The notes under the pieces were generated by a model. It saw only the letters and a program-made list of their open reading frames with translations, ran no database searches and was not told the DNA's origin. A stretch of 64,000 nt of DNA from Lachnospiraceae bacterium AC2029 (GTDB taxonomy: Bacteria > Bacillota > Clostridia > Lachnospirales > Lachnospiraceae): contig JNLK01000001.1 in NCBI GenBank assembly GCA_000703065.1, forward strand, positions 2,874,001 through 2,938,000. The letters are read 5' to 3'. This document shows, in pieces, positions 42,547 through 49,842 of this stretch. Position numbers and translations under genes: made by a program. Position 1 is the first letter of the stretch; each line of letters begins with the position of its first letter.

Positions 42547-43386
42547 ATGACTGTACAGGAAATGCGGGAATGGAAGAAGGCGATGGGACTTAGCAATAAG
42601 CAGGTGGCAGCGCGTTCCGGAGTATCTCTTGGAACGGTGCAGAAGGTTTTCAGCGGAGAGACTGAGGTACCGCGTTACAAAACCCTTATCAAATTGGAGA
42701 AGGCATTTCTTCCGGAGGTGAAATATACAGAGCATAAGGGCCCTTATTTGGATATGGTTGCGGAGTCGGCACCTGCATATAACGCGAAGAAGACGAATGT
42801 TACGATACATACAACACCGCAGAAGGGTATCGGTCCCTATGGATTAAAGGATTATCTGGAGCTTCCTGAGGATGTCCGTGCGGAACTGATCGACGGACAC
42901 TTTTATGATATGTCATCCCCTTCGATGGTCCACCAGCAGATCGCATTGGAAGTGGCAGCACGGATGAGGGAACATATTCGAAGAAATAAGGGGAAATGCA
43001 AAACGTTTATCGCACCTGCGGATGTACAGCTGGACAGGGATGAAAAAACCATATTACAGCCGGATGTATTCGTGGTTTGTAAACGGGATCAGATCACGAA
43101 GTCACGTATCGTCGGAGCACCGGATATGGTGGTGGAAGTTCTCTCCCCCGGCAGCTGGAGCAGGGATATGATCATGAAGCTTCAGAAATACAGGGAAGCA
43201 GGCGTTCGGGAATACTGGGTGATCCTTCCGGATCAGAAGGTGATCTATGTGTATCTGTTTGAGAAGGCGGTTGATCCGGAGATCTATACATTTGAAGATA
43301 GAGTTCCGGTGGGCATCTGGGATGGAAAGTGCGAGGTCGATTTCTGCGAGATATTTGATGAGATCAATTTCATGTACGACGGATGA
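42547..43386 (+). CDS. HTH-Uma2 family protein (DUF820 nuclease-like)
   Basis: 279 residues. Residues 1-60 are a Cro/CI-type HTH (GLSNKQVAARSGVSLGTVQKVFSG). Residues ~95-279 are the Uma2/DUF820 domain, a PD-(D/E)xK-like fold: GLKDYLELPEDVRAELIDGHFYDM, LQPDVFVVCKRD, MVVEVLSPGSWSRDMIMKLQKYREAG and EYWVILPDQKVIYVY. The PDV...VEVLS...K residues are those expected of the active site. Uma2 proteins are abundant in cyanobacteria and scattered in Firmicutes with unclear roles. It converges on the HTH gene at 43390. Confidence 0.82.
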   Translation: MTVQEMREWKKAMGLSNKQVAARSGVSLGTVQKVFSGETEVPRYKTLIKLEKAFLPEVKYTEHKGPYLDMVAESAPAYNAKKTNVTIHTTPQKGIGPYGLKDYLELPEDVRAELIDGHFYDMSSPSMVHQQIALEVAARMREHIRRNKGKCKTFIAPADVQLDRDEKTILQPDVFVVCKRDQITKSRIVGAPDMVVEVLSPGSWSRDMIMKLQKYREAGVREYWVILPDQKVIYVYLFEKAVDPEIYTFEDRVPVGIWDGKCEVDFCEIFDEINFMYDG

Positions 43387-43389
43387 CTG

Positions 43390-43821
43390 TCAGATCGGCT
43401 CCTCGCCGTATTGATCCAGCAGAAGGTTTGTGTCCATGACAGATGCATGCTGATTGATCGCGACCGTGATGATGATGTCTCTGCGGTTCTTGGGGTAGAG
43501 AGGTGCCAGGCTGCAGAGCTCCAGGCTCCGCGTGGTCTCCCGGAGAGTCAGACCGGCGCCGATGGCAAGGCGCAGAACCTTGTCCCGGCTGGGCTTCCGG
43601 GTTTCCTTCATGAGCTGATAATAATAGGATTTTTCGATTCCGGAGCGTTCGATCAGTTCGGTGTCCGTGCAGGCCTGAACAGCGGGAAGAGAACGAAAAT
43701 ACGGAATAAATGAGGTGAAGGAATCCTTCACCTTCGGATGGGACATGAACTGTTCCATCTTTTTTTCGTCGTGTATATCGGAAAGAATGTCGGACAGCTG
43801 TTTTGTTGTAGATTCATCCAT
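43390..43821 (-). CDS. HTH protein, paralogue A, divergent from the kinase
   Basis: 143 residues. A Cro-like HTH region (TELIERSGIEKSYYYQLMKETRKPSRDKVLRL) and a C-terminal tail ending NLLLDQYGEEPI. It shares this architecture with the protein at 46169-46570 (KSYFYQIMK, PSRDKTIRL, GAGLTLDE, NLLLDEEGESPL). Start behind GAGG. It is read divergently from the kinase gene across a 131-base gap, so it may regulate it or be its substrate. Confidence 0.75.
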   Translation of the reverse strand: MDESTTKQLSDILSDIHDEKKMEQFMSHPKVKDSFTSFIPYFRSLPAVQACTDTELIERSGIEKSYYYQLMKETRKPSRDKVLRLAIGAGLTLRETTRSLELCSLAPLYPKNRRDIIITVAINQHASVMDTNLLLDQYGEEPI

Positions 43822-43850
43822 TTTGAATTACCTCGCAGTTCAGAACATGA

Positions 43851-43890
43851 TATAATGGTCGTGGGATCGCCTTCGACGAAGAGGTCCCAC
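43851..43890. promoter_or_regulatory. -10 element and GTGGGA dyad between HTH gene and kinase gene
   Basis: TATAAT at 43851-43856, no good -35 at standard spacing, then the dyad GTGGGATC (43861-43868)/GGTCCCAC (43883-43890) around CTTCG-A-CGAAG. A weaker TATAGT lies at about 43900. The dyad may be an operator for the adjacent HTH protein or an RNA hairpin in the kinase leader. Confidence 0.5.
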
Positions 43891-43952
43891 AGGCATAATT
43901 ATAGTGTTCCCCGTGAACAGTTTCAACAGATTCTTTCCTGCAGGAGAAGCGT

Positions 43953-45977
43953 ATGGACAGACAGGAACAACTAAATGATATCGTGCGTGGTTCTCTCTAC
44001 ACGGAGGTCAGGGAGCTGTCCGACGGAAGAAGCATCGTGATGGATCCGGAGACAGAGCATCTGTATTACAGGAAACGGCTGACCGTATACAGTGTACCGG
44101 TATTCCGTTTTCTGAAGGAGCATCAGCATAAGAATCTTCCGGAGATCCACCTGTTCTGGCAGGAGGAGGGGGATCTGATCGTGATCGAGGAGCTGATCCA
44201 GGGGAAAACGCTGGAGGAGCTTTCCGACCCGGATTTCAACGAGAAGAAGAGGATCCTGCTGGAACTCTGCGATGCGCTGGAGGCGCTGCACTCTGCGGAT
44301 CCGCCCATCATCCACCGTGATATCAAGGCTTCCAATGTCATGATACGGGAGGACGGAACGGTAAAGCTGATCGACTATGATGCCGCCAAGCAGTATGTGT
44401 CGAAAAAGTCCAAGGATACGGTGCTGATCGGAACTCAGGGGATCGCCGCTCCGGAGCAGTACGGATTCGGACAGTCGGATGCCCGGACGGACATTTTCGC
44501 CATGGGAAAGCTGGTGGAACGCCTGCTTCCGGAATCGCAACAGGCGCAGAGGATCGTTGAGAAGGCGACGAAGCTTCAGCCTGAGCTTCGATACAGGGAT
44601 ATCACCGAGCTTCGACATCAGATCGAGCGGCTTTGGGATCCGGCCATCAGTGCCTCGGAGCATCGGAAAGAGGTTGTTAAGGAGAAGCTTCGGAACAGGA
44701 AGACGAAGCGGATTCTGCTGGCTGTGGCTGTGCTGATCCTACTTGTAGCAGGCGGGATCTGGTTTAAGAACACACTATATCCGGAACTCTTTGTGAAAAA
44801 ACCGGCGTACAATAAGGGACTTGAACTGATGGCTTCCGGAGAGTATGAGGAAGCCAAGAAGCAGTTTGAGATCTGCGGGACGGATTACAGGGATGTGGAG
44901 GATCAGCTGAAGACCTGTGAACTGGAGCTGGAGGAACAGCGGAAAGCGGAACATTTACGTGAGATCCGGGATCAGTATGAGACGGCGGCTGCCACGGCGG
45001 TGGAGAATTGGCGGTCGATGAAGCTCACCGGAAATGAACTGGATGCCCTGAAAGCCTGTATGGAGGTATGCCGTCAGGGCCTGGATTCCGGTGAAACTCT
45101 GGAGGCGTTCTGCGATGAGATCCTGGAGGAGTCACTGAAGCTGCTGAAGGAAGGAAAGACGGTCCTGGCAAAGGATATGATCCTTCAGATAAAGAAGCAG
45201 CTGGGAACGGACCAGAGATTTGCAGAGATGGCAGATGAGAAGCAGACCACGCTCCTGAAAGCGCTGGAGGAACGGGAAGAATACGGAGAGATCGCGGATT
45301 ATTATGATTCCCTTCCGGAGGGGATGAAGAAGGATTACGAGGAACAGATCAAGGAGAATCAGTATCTTCAGGGGATTGTCTGGAAGAAAAATGAACATTA
45401 TGAGAAGGCTGCGGAGCAGTTCCTTCAGCTTTATGACTATAAGGACAGTGAGACTCAGAAGAAGGAATGTAATTACCTGAACGGGAAGAAGCTGATCCGT
45501 GAAGGAAAGTATAAGGAGGCGGTGACGCAGCTGAACAGGGCGGATGATTATCCGGGAACTGCGGAGCTGATCAATCAGGCGAAATATGAGTATTGTCAGG
45601 CAAAGGCCGACGAGCCGGATCAAACAGCCCGGAACTATCTGGAGGATCTCAGGAAGGTAGGATATTCCGGCATCGATGATCTGAAGAGACAGGTGGAAAC
45701 CTGGAAGATCGATTTCGTAGTGGAGGAAAAAAACTCCTATGAAGTGTCAGTGAAGCTCACCTTCCATGGCGGAACCGCAGACGGAAGCAAGGGATTCCGG
45801 GCGGTGGCACATTTGCGGGACGGATCGACGGTGACGCATATCAGCAGCCTTACAATCAAGTCGGGAACAACGGAAACTCTGTCGCTGAAAACCACGAACG
45901 GAGGGACGTACCGAAACCTGAAGCAGATCGACATTTACGATATGAACGGGAATCTGCTGGGACAGTATACGAAGTAA
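43953..45977 (+). CDS. Membrane-anchored Ser/Thr protein kinase-like protein with TPR-like outer region
   Basis: 674 residues. The N-terminal ~230 residues are a Hanks-type kinase: catalytic loop HRDIKASNVMI (Asp123, Lys125, Asn128), IDYDAA in place of DFG, and GTQGIAAPEQYG as activation-segment end. The Gly-rich loop is not recognisable. A basic stretch and one helix (ILLAVAVLILLVAGGIWF, ~252-269) lead to ~320 residues of helical TPR-like repeats (YNKGLELMASGEYEEAKKQF; GKYKEAVTQL) and a C-terminal beta domain (VSVKLTFHGGTADGSKGF). Start behind CAGGAGAAG. It sits between two paralogous HTH genes. Confidence 0.88.
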   Translation: MDRQEQLNDIVRGSLYTEVRELSDGRSIVMDPETEHLYYRKRLTVYSVPVFRFLKEHQHKNLPEIHLFWQEEGDLIVIEELIQGKTLEELSDPDFNEKKRILLELCDALEALHSADPPIIHRDIKASNVMIREDGTVKLIDYDAAKQYVSKKSKDTVLIGTQGIAAPEQYGFGQSDARTDIFAMGKLVERLLPESQQAQRIVEKATKLQPELRYRDITELRHQIERLWDPAISASEHRKEVVKEKLRNRKTKRILLAVAVLILLVAGGIWFKNTLYPELFVKKPAYNKGLELMASGEYEEAKKQFEICGTDYRDVEDQLKTCELELEEQRKAEHLREIRDQYETAAATAVENWRSMKLTGNELDALKACMEVCRQGLDSGETLEAFCDEILEESLKLLKEGKTVLAKDMILQIKKQLGTDQRFAEMADEKQTTLLKALEEREEYGEIADYYDSLPEGMKKDYEEQIKENQYLQGIVWKKNEHYEKAAEQFLQLYDYKDSETQKKECNYLNGKKLIREGKYKEAVTQLNRADDYPGTAELINQAKYEYCQAKADEPDQTARNYLEDLRKVGYSGIDDLKRQVETWKIDFVVEEKNSYEVSVKLTFHGGTADGSKGFRAVAHLRDGSTVTHISSLTIKSGTTETLSLKTTNGGTYRNLKQIDIYDMNGNLLGQYTK

Positions 45978-46028
45978 ATCACAGAATGTCAGCTGTGGCG
46001 GTGGGCGGACAGCCGGCCATGAATATAA

Positions 46029-46062
46029 GATCCGTAGGTTTGGAATAACCTGCGGATTTTTT
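46029..46062 (+). terminator. Rho-independent terminator after the kinase gene
   Basis: ATCCGTAGGTT (46030-46040) pairs with AACCTGCGGAT (46047-46057, one G-T pair) and runs into TTTTTT. Confidence 0.9.
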
Positions 46063-46063
46063 A

Positions 46064-46080
46064 GTGGGCACCATGCCCAC
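46064..46080. promoter_or_regulatory. GTGGGCA palindrome upstream of HTH paralogue B
   Basis: GTGGGCA-CCA-TGCCCAC, 22 bases before a TATAAT (46102-46107), so it occupies the -35 region of the next gene's likely promoter. It resembles the GTGGGA dyad in front of the kinase gene. Confidence 0.5.
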
Positions 46081-46168
46081 CAAATCGTCCCGATAAACTT
46101 CTATAATTCTTTTAAGGGGATAAACGATATTTAATAACCCCTCAAAGAATAGGCTGAAGGTTGAAACG

Positions 46169-46570
46169 ATGGGACGTGATCTGGTAAAAGAATATGAAAA
46201 ATATGCAGAGAAGATGGGAGTTTCCGAATGGGACGATCGAAGGACATTTGCAGAATTCTTTCTATCGCTTGACAAGGTGAAGGGAATGACGAATGCCGAA
46301 CTCATCCGTAACAGTGATCTGGAGAAATCATACTTCTACCAGATCATGAAAGGACAGCGGGTTCCCAGTCGGGATAAAACCATACGTCTCTGTCTGGGGG
46401 CAGGGCTGACACTGGATGAAGCGTCACAGGCATTGATACTGAACGAAAATGCATCGCTGTATCTTAAGAAGAGGCGTGACCGGATACTGTCCTTTGCGTT
46501 GGAGAAAGGGCTGTCTGTGACGGAAGCAAACCTTCTTCTCGATGAGGAAGGAGAAAGTCCGCTTTCGTAG
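46169..46570 (+). CDS. HTH protein, paralogue B, downstream of the kinase
   Basis: 133 residues; GAAGG eight bases before the ATG. HTH region NAELIRNSDLEKSYFYQIMK, then VPSRDKTIRLCLGAGLTLDEA and a tail ending in NLLLDEEGESPLS. Clearly related to the protein at 43390-43821 through the whole C-terminal two thirds. It has its own promoter region after the kinase terminator. Confidence 0.75.
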   Translation: MGRDLVKEYEKYAEKMGVSEWDDRRTFAEFFLSLDKVKGMTNAELIRNSDLEKSYFYQIMKGQRVPSRDKTIRLCLGAGLTLDEASQALILNENASLYLKKRRDRILSFALEKGLSVTEANLLLDEEGESPLS

Positions 46571-46638
46571 TGGGTGGTTGTGCCAAATTGGAACGTTTTT
46601 GACAGAGAATCTATGATAAAATGAAGCCGTATCTATAA

Positions 46639-46733
46639 AGCTCAAGGGAGCAGAAGGTTGAGGAAAAGCGCGCAAAGCTGTCTGCTGATTTCGAAGCATT
46701 CAAGGCAAAGTTCAAAAAGACGGAGAATGCATA
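46639..46733 (+). pseudogene. Possible 3' gene remnant
   Basis: An open stretch without a start, ending KVEEKRAKLSADFEAFKAKF plus KKTENA and stop. The helical, charged reading looks coding, but it is short and I recognise no family. It lies in the 46571-46983 gap, which otherwise holds a terminator and the leader of the transposase gene. Confidence 0.25.
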
Positions 46734-46760
46734 ACATTTCCATATATGTGAGATGAAAAT

Positions 46761-46803
46761 GGGCCCGGTTCCCTCGAAATGAGATGAGGCGGGCTCTTTT
46801 TCT
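46761..46803 (+). terminator. Terminator ahead of the ISLre2-type element
   Basis: GGGCCCG (46761-46767) with CGGGCTC (46790-46796), inner CCTC/GAGG, followed by TTTTTCTTT. Confidence 0.75.
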
Positions 46804-46983
46804 TTAAGTTATTCTTAAATACAAATGGTGGGGATGGTTGCAATAGGGGGTTCCTATGACATGCATAGAGTATAATTATCATTGGCATGAATAATAAAAA
46901 AAGAAGAGGCCGAAGCCTCTTCACAATCACATAAATTAACCTTATTATTTAGTTTGCAGACAAAATCGATAAGGAGCTATGTG

Positions 46984-48405
46984 ATGAATACTATGTTAAA
47001 TGAAACCGAGCTGACTTTCAAGGCTTTTGAACAAAATACTTTCCGGATGGTATGTGAATGGGCAAGGGATTATACCAAGGAGTTTCTGGAACGATACGAT
47101 GACTATCTCATGGAAACCAGAGATAAGGGGGCATACCGGAATAAGGGGAAGCGAAAAACAACCGTAAAGACCGTGTATGGTGAGGTTGAGTACGGACGTC
47201 GGGTTTATGAGGTTACCAGAGAGGACGGACTGAAAGAGTTTGTCCATCTGCTGGATGAGCAGCTCGAGATATCCGGAGTCGGCCTGATCTCAATGAACAT
47301 GGCTGAGCAGATGGTTTCTTCGATCACGGAGACGTCCTATCGTGAAACTGCAAGCAGGATCACTGAGATGACTGGACAATCCATAAGTGCTATGGGTGTA
47401 TGGAACGTGATCCAGTCGTTAGGCGAGGCCGTTTGCGAAGATGAACGGCAGCTTGTGAAGGAGCACAAAGCAGGAAATGTATCCGGAGAAAAAGAAACCC
47501 CCGTGCTCTTTGAGGAAACGGATGGTGTCTATGTCAGGCTCCAGCGCGAAAGAAACACAAAGGGTGAGATCAAGGTTGGCATAGCCTATGACGGATGGAA
47601 AAAGACCGGGAAAAACCGATACAGCCTGGATGGAAAGGTTGTTGTGGCAGGTTTCTCAACATCGTCTGAATTTCAGGCCTACAGAGAAGCGGCTATCGCA
47701 GAGATATATAACATGGATGAGGTTGAGCTTCGGATCATGAATGCAGACGGAGCTGAATGGGTAAAGAATATCTGTGATTCTGATACGGTATTTCAGCTGG
47801 ATCCGTTTCATAGAAACAAGGCCATCAAAGAAAATGTGCCATACCCGGAACATGCAAAACGAATCCATTCGTTGCTGGAGCAGAAAGAACTGGATGAATT
47901 GTTTAAATATCTCGAGATATACAGGAACAGCCTGATCGATGGTGATGAGATTGAAAAGGCTGAACGGTTGATTGCTTATTTTTCCAACAATCGACACGGA
48001 TTAATCCCATATAATCAACGAGATCTTCTGATACCAGACAGTCCAGAGAACTTAGAATATCGAAATCTTGGAACGATGGAAAATCACATTGGTAGCGTGA
48101 TAGCAAGACGGATGAAGCATAATCATGCAAGCTGGAGTATTCGTGGCGGAAACAATCTGGCGAAGATCCTTGCAAAGAAAGGATCTGGAAGATTAAATGA
48201 AGTCGTAAACAAACTGAAAAAGCCGACATTTGAAAGACGGATAGTTGAACAAATCAAGGCACATATACTCTCGGCATACGAGGCGAATAAGAAGGTCGGA
48301 AAAGGATATACATACCCTGTACAAGGAAGTGTTCCGAATATAAACTCACAGATTAAGCCAGCAAGACAAGCGTGGAAGGTTATAACCGGCGTATCTATAG
48401 ATTGA
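46984..48405 (+). CDS. ISLre2 family transposase (UPF0236)
   Basis: 473 residues from ATG 46984 (MNTMLNETELTFK) behind AAGGAG. Diagnostic start FKAFEQNTFRMVCEWARDY and RNKGKRKTTVKTVYGEVEYGRRVYEV; later VLFEETDGVYVRLQRERN, AEWVKNICDSDTVFQLDPFHRNK and NLEYRNLGTMENHIGSVIARRMK. Length is normal and no break is visible, so it may be active. The stop codon lies at the start of sequence repeated at 59541. Confidence 0.9.
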   Translation: MNTMLNETELTFKAFEQNTFRMVCEWARDYTKEFLERYDDYLMETRDKGAYRNKGKRKTTVKTVYGEVEYGRRVYEVTREDGLKEFVHLLDEQLEISGVGLISMNMAEQMVSSITETSYRETASRITEMTGQSISAMGVWNVIQSLGEAVCEDERQLVKEHKAGNVSGEKETPVLFEETDGVYVRLQRERNTKGEIKVGIAYDGWKKTGKNRYSLDGKVVVAGFSTSSEFQAYREAAIAEIYNMDEVELRIMNADGAEWVKNICDSDTVFQLDPFHRNKAIKENVPYPEHAKRIHSLLEQKELDELFKYLEIYRNSLIDGDEIEKAERLIAYFSNNRHGLIPYNQRDLLIPDSPENLEYRNLGTMENHIGSVIARRMKHNHASWSIRGGNNLAKILAKKGSGRLNEVVNKLKKPTFERRIVEQIKAHILSAYEANKKVGKGYTYPVQGSVPNINSQIKPARQAWKVITGVSID

Positions 48406-48623
48406 CCATTCGACGAGGCACTATGAAAAATGGGCACGATGCCTTTCGAGGTCATAGCGGGTCTCGGTACTTGGCGAGTCACGAGCGAAGCGACGTGAGT
48501 CGCTTAGTACCGCTAGGGGTACCCGCAAATAAGGCGCGAGCCGGGCCGAGAAAGGCATCTGTGACCAGCCATAGTGCCGAGGATAATTTGTGTGATAGAA
48601 ATCGTGCCAACGATTGCTTGACA
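48404..48623. repeat. Nested palindrome downstream of the ISLre2-type transposase
   Basis: Concentric inverted pairs: GGCACTATG (48417-48425)/CATAGTGCC (48570-48578), GATGCCTTTC (48438-48447)/GAAAGGCATC (48550-48559), GCGGGT (48457-48462)/ACCCGC (48521-48526), GGTACT (48466-48471)/AGTACC (48506-48511), and CGAGTCACG/CGTGAGTCG with one mismatch. The outer parts recur at 59541-59626 without the ~140-base core. No gene is seen in 48406-48737. Confidence 0.85.
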
Positions 48624-48644
48624 GAGTCTATGACATGTTTAGGT

Positions 48645-48673
48645 GTGACATGCTCGCCTGATTGGTGTAAAAT
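48645..48673 (+). promoter_or_regulatory. Likely promoter of the orphan zinc-ribbon gene
   Basis: GTGACA (48645-48650), 17-base spacer, TAAAAT (48668-48673), 65 bases before the ATG. A small hairpin ATATTG/CAATAT follows at about 48683-48705. Confidence 0.45.
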
Positions 48674-48737
48674 AAGGAGGCTATATTGTGCATAAGTGCA
48701 ATATGCTGAATATGTTGATTAAGGAGTAAGAATTATC

Positions 48738-49730
48738 ATGGAGAATAAAGCTTTAGTTGCTATTATACTCATTCTGTACTTTATTGCAGTTATTCTGACT
48801 TTGGTGTTTATTAAAGAGCCTAAAACACGAACAACATATGGCTATCTTTTTTCCGGAGGACTCATCTTTGGGATGGTTACAAGTGATATTCCTGTGTTTT
48901 GGGTGGTGTACGGATTATGCCAGTTGATCTTGTTTTATATGCTGATACAAAAGATCATTGAAATAAGATCTGAAGAGCACGTCAGAGAGGTGACACGCGA
49001 ATGGTCGGAAGAAAAAGAAGAAATGAAGAAAAAAAGTGCCGGACCGGTTACTGCAAATATAGCTCAAAATAACACCGGATGGTTATGCACCAAATGCGGG
49101 AGGCGCAATCCGGAGAATTTCTTTATCTGTAAATGTGGAATGAAAAAGAGTGAAATATTTAAAACACATCAGGATGAGAAATCGAATAAAGAATTAAACA
49201 GAACAGGAAACGAATCACTTTATAATCCCCAAACCAGCGGGGATGAGTTACATTTTCGACAGTATTGTGATAATTCACTTACTATTGCCTTAGAATCTAA
49301 TAGTGTGTATGAATTTTTATATGGAGCATATTCTCCATATCGTTTGGATAGATTTGATACTGATCCCTGCAGTATTGCTTTTTTGGGTATGATGGATGCT
49401 TTATATAGGAAAAATACAGGTAATTCCCAATTTAACATTCCAAAGCTTGTAAATGATGCTATAAAACAGAGCTACGATCAAAGTGTAGAAGAAAAAGATG
49501 CTTATCTCTATGTCACTAACATAATTACGACCTTTAATATAATATATGCATATTATATTGGTAAAGATAATGGAAGAGCTAATTTCGAATTAGATCCCTC
49601 TGTTTTTACAGATACCAGGAGATTGATCCGTGAAAACAGAAAGGCTTTAAAGGATCATAAAGAATATGAGGAATTATTCCGGGAAGATGATCATATTGTA
49701 CAAAAAGGATACGATTCCTTCCTGAATTAG
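48738..49730 (+). CDS. Orphan membrane protein with zinc ribbon, AT-rich
   Basis: 330 residues. Two or three N-terminal helices (ALVAIILILYFIAVILTLVFI; IPVFWVVYGLCQLILFYMLI), a charged coiled stretch (EVTREWSEEKEEMKKK), a zinc ribbon WLCTKCGRRNPENFFICKCG, and a ~190-residue helical C-terminal domain (SVYEFLYGAYSPYRLDRFD). Family not recognised. Base composition is far more AT-rich than the flanking genes, pointing to recent transfer. AAGGAG precedes the ATG and a good terminator follows. Confidence 0.7.
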   Translation: MENKALVAIILILYFIAVILTLVFIKEPKTRTTYGYLFSGGLIFGMVTSDIPVFWVVYGLCQLILFYMLIQKIIEIRSEEHVREVTREWSEEKEEMKKKSAGPVTANIAQNNTGWLCTKCGRRNPENFFICKCGMKKSEIFKTHQDEKSNKELNRTGNESLYNPQTSGDELHFRQYCDNSLTIALESNSVYEFLYGAYSPYRLDRFDTDPCSIAFLGMMDALYRKNTGNSQFNIPKLVNDAIKQSYDQSVEEKDAYLYVTNIITTFNIIYAYYIGKDNGRANFELDPSVFTDTRRLIRENRKALKDHKEYEELFREDDHIVQKGYDSFLN

Positions 49731-49734
49731 GATG

Positions 49735-49769
49735 AAAGAGCTATGTGATCCGGCGCATGGCTCTTTTTT
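49735..49769 (+). terminator. Rho-independent terminator after the orphan gene
   Basis: AAAGAGC (49735-49741) pairs with GCTCTTT (49760-49766) and continues TTTC. Confidence 0.85.
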
Positions 49770-49842
49770 CTTCATTTAATTTTTGTTTAAGAATTTCCAT
49801 GGTATCCTAACGTCAGAAGATGAGAAAGGAGAAACATAAGTC

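Larger units (their letters stand above)
46804..48623 (+). mobile_element. ISLre2-type insertion sequence (ends approximate)
   Basis: Contains one full-length ISLre2/UPF0236 transposase gene and a structured 3' region. Terminal inverted repeats were not identified, so the limits are the nearest terminator on the left and the end of the sequence shared with 59541-59626 on the right. A hairpin GAAGAGGC-CGAA-GCCTCTTC lies at about 46902-46921 in the leader. Confidence 0.6.

Noticed and set aside
46804-48735. Exact terminal inverted repeats of the ISLre2-type element
   Set aside because: Only a weak match (CCTTATTaTT on the left, complement of AAaATAAGG on the right near 48672) was found, not enough to fix the ends.
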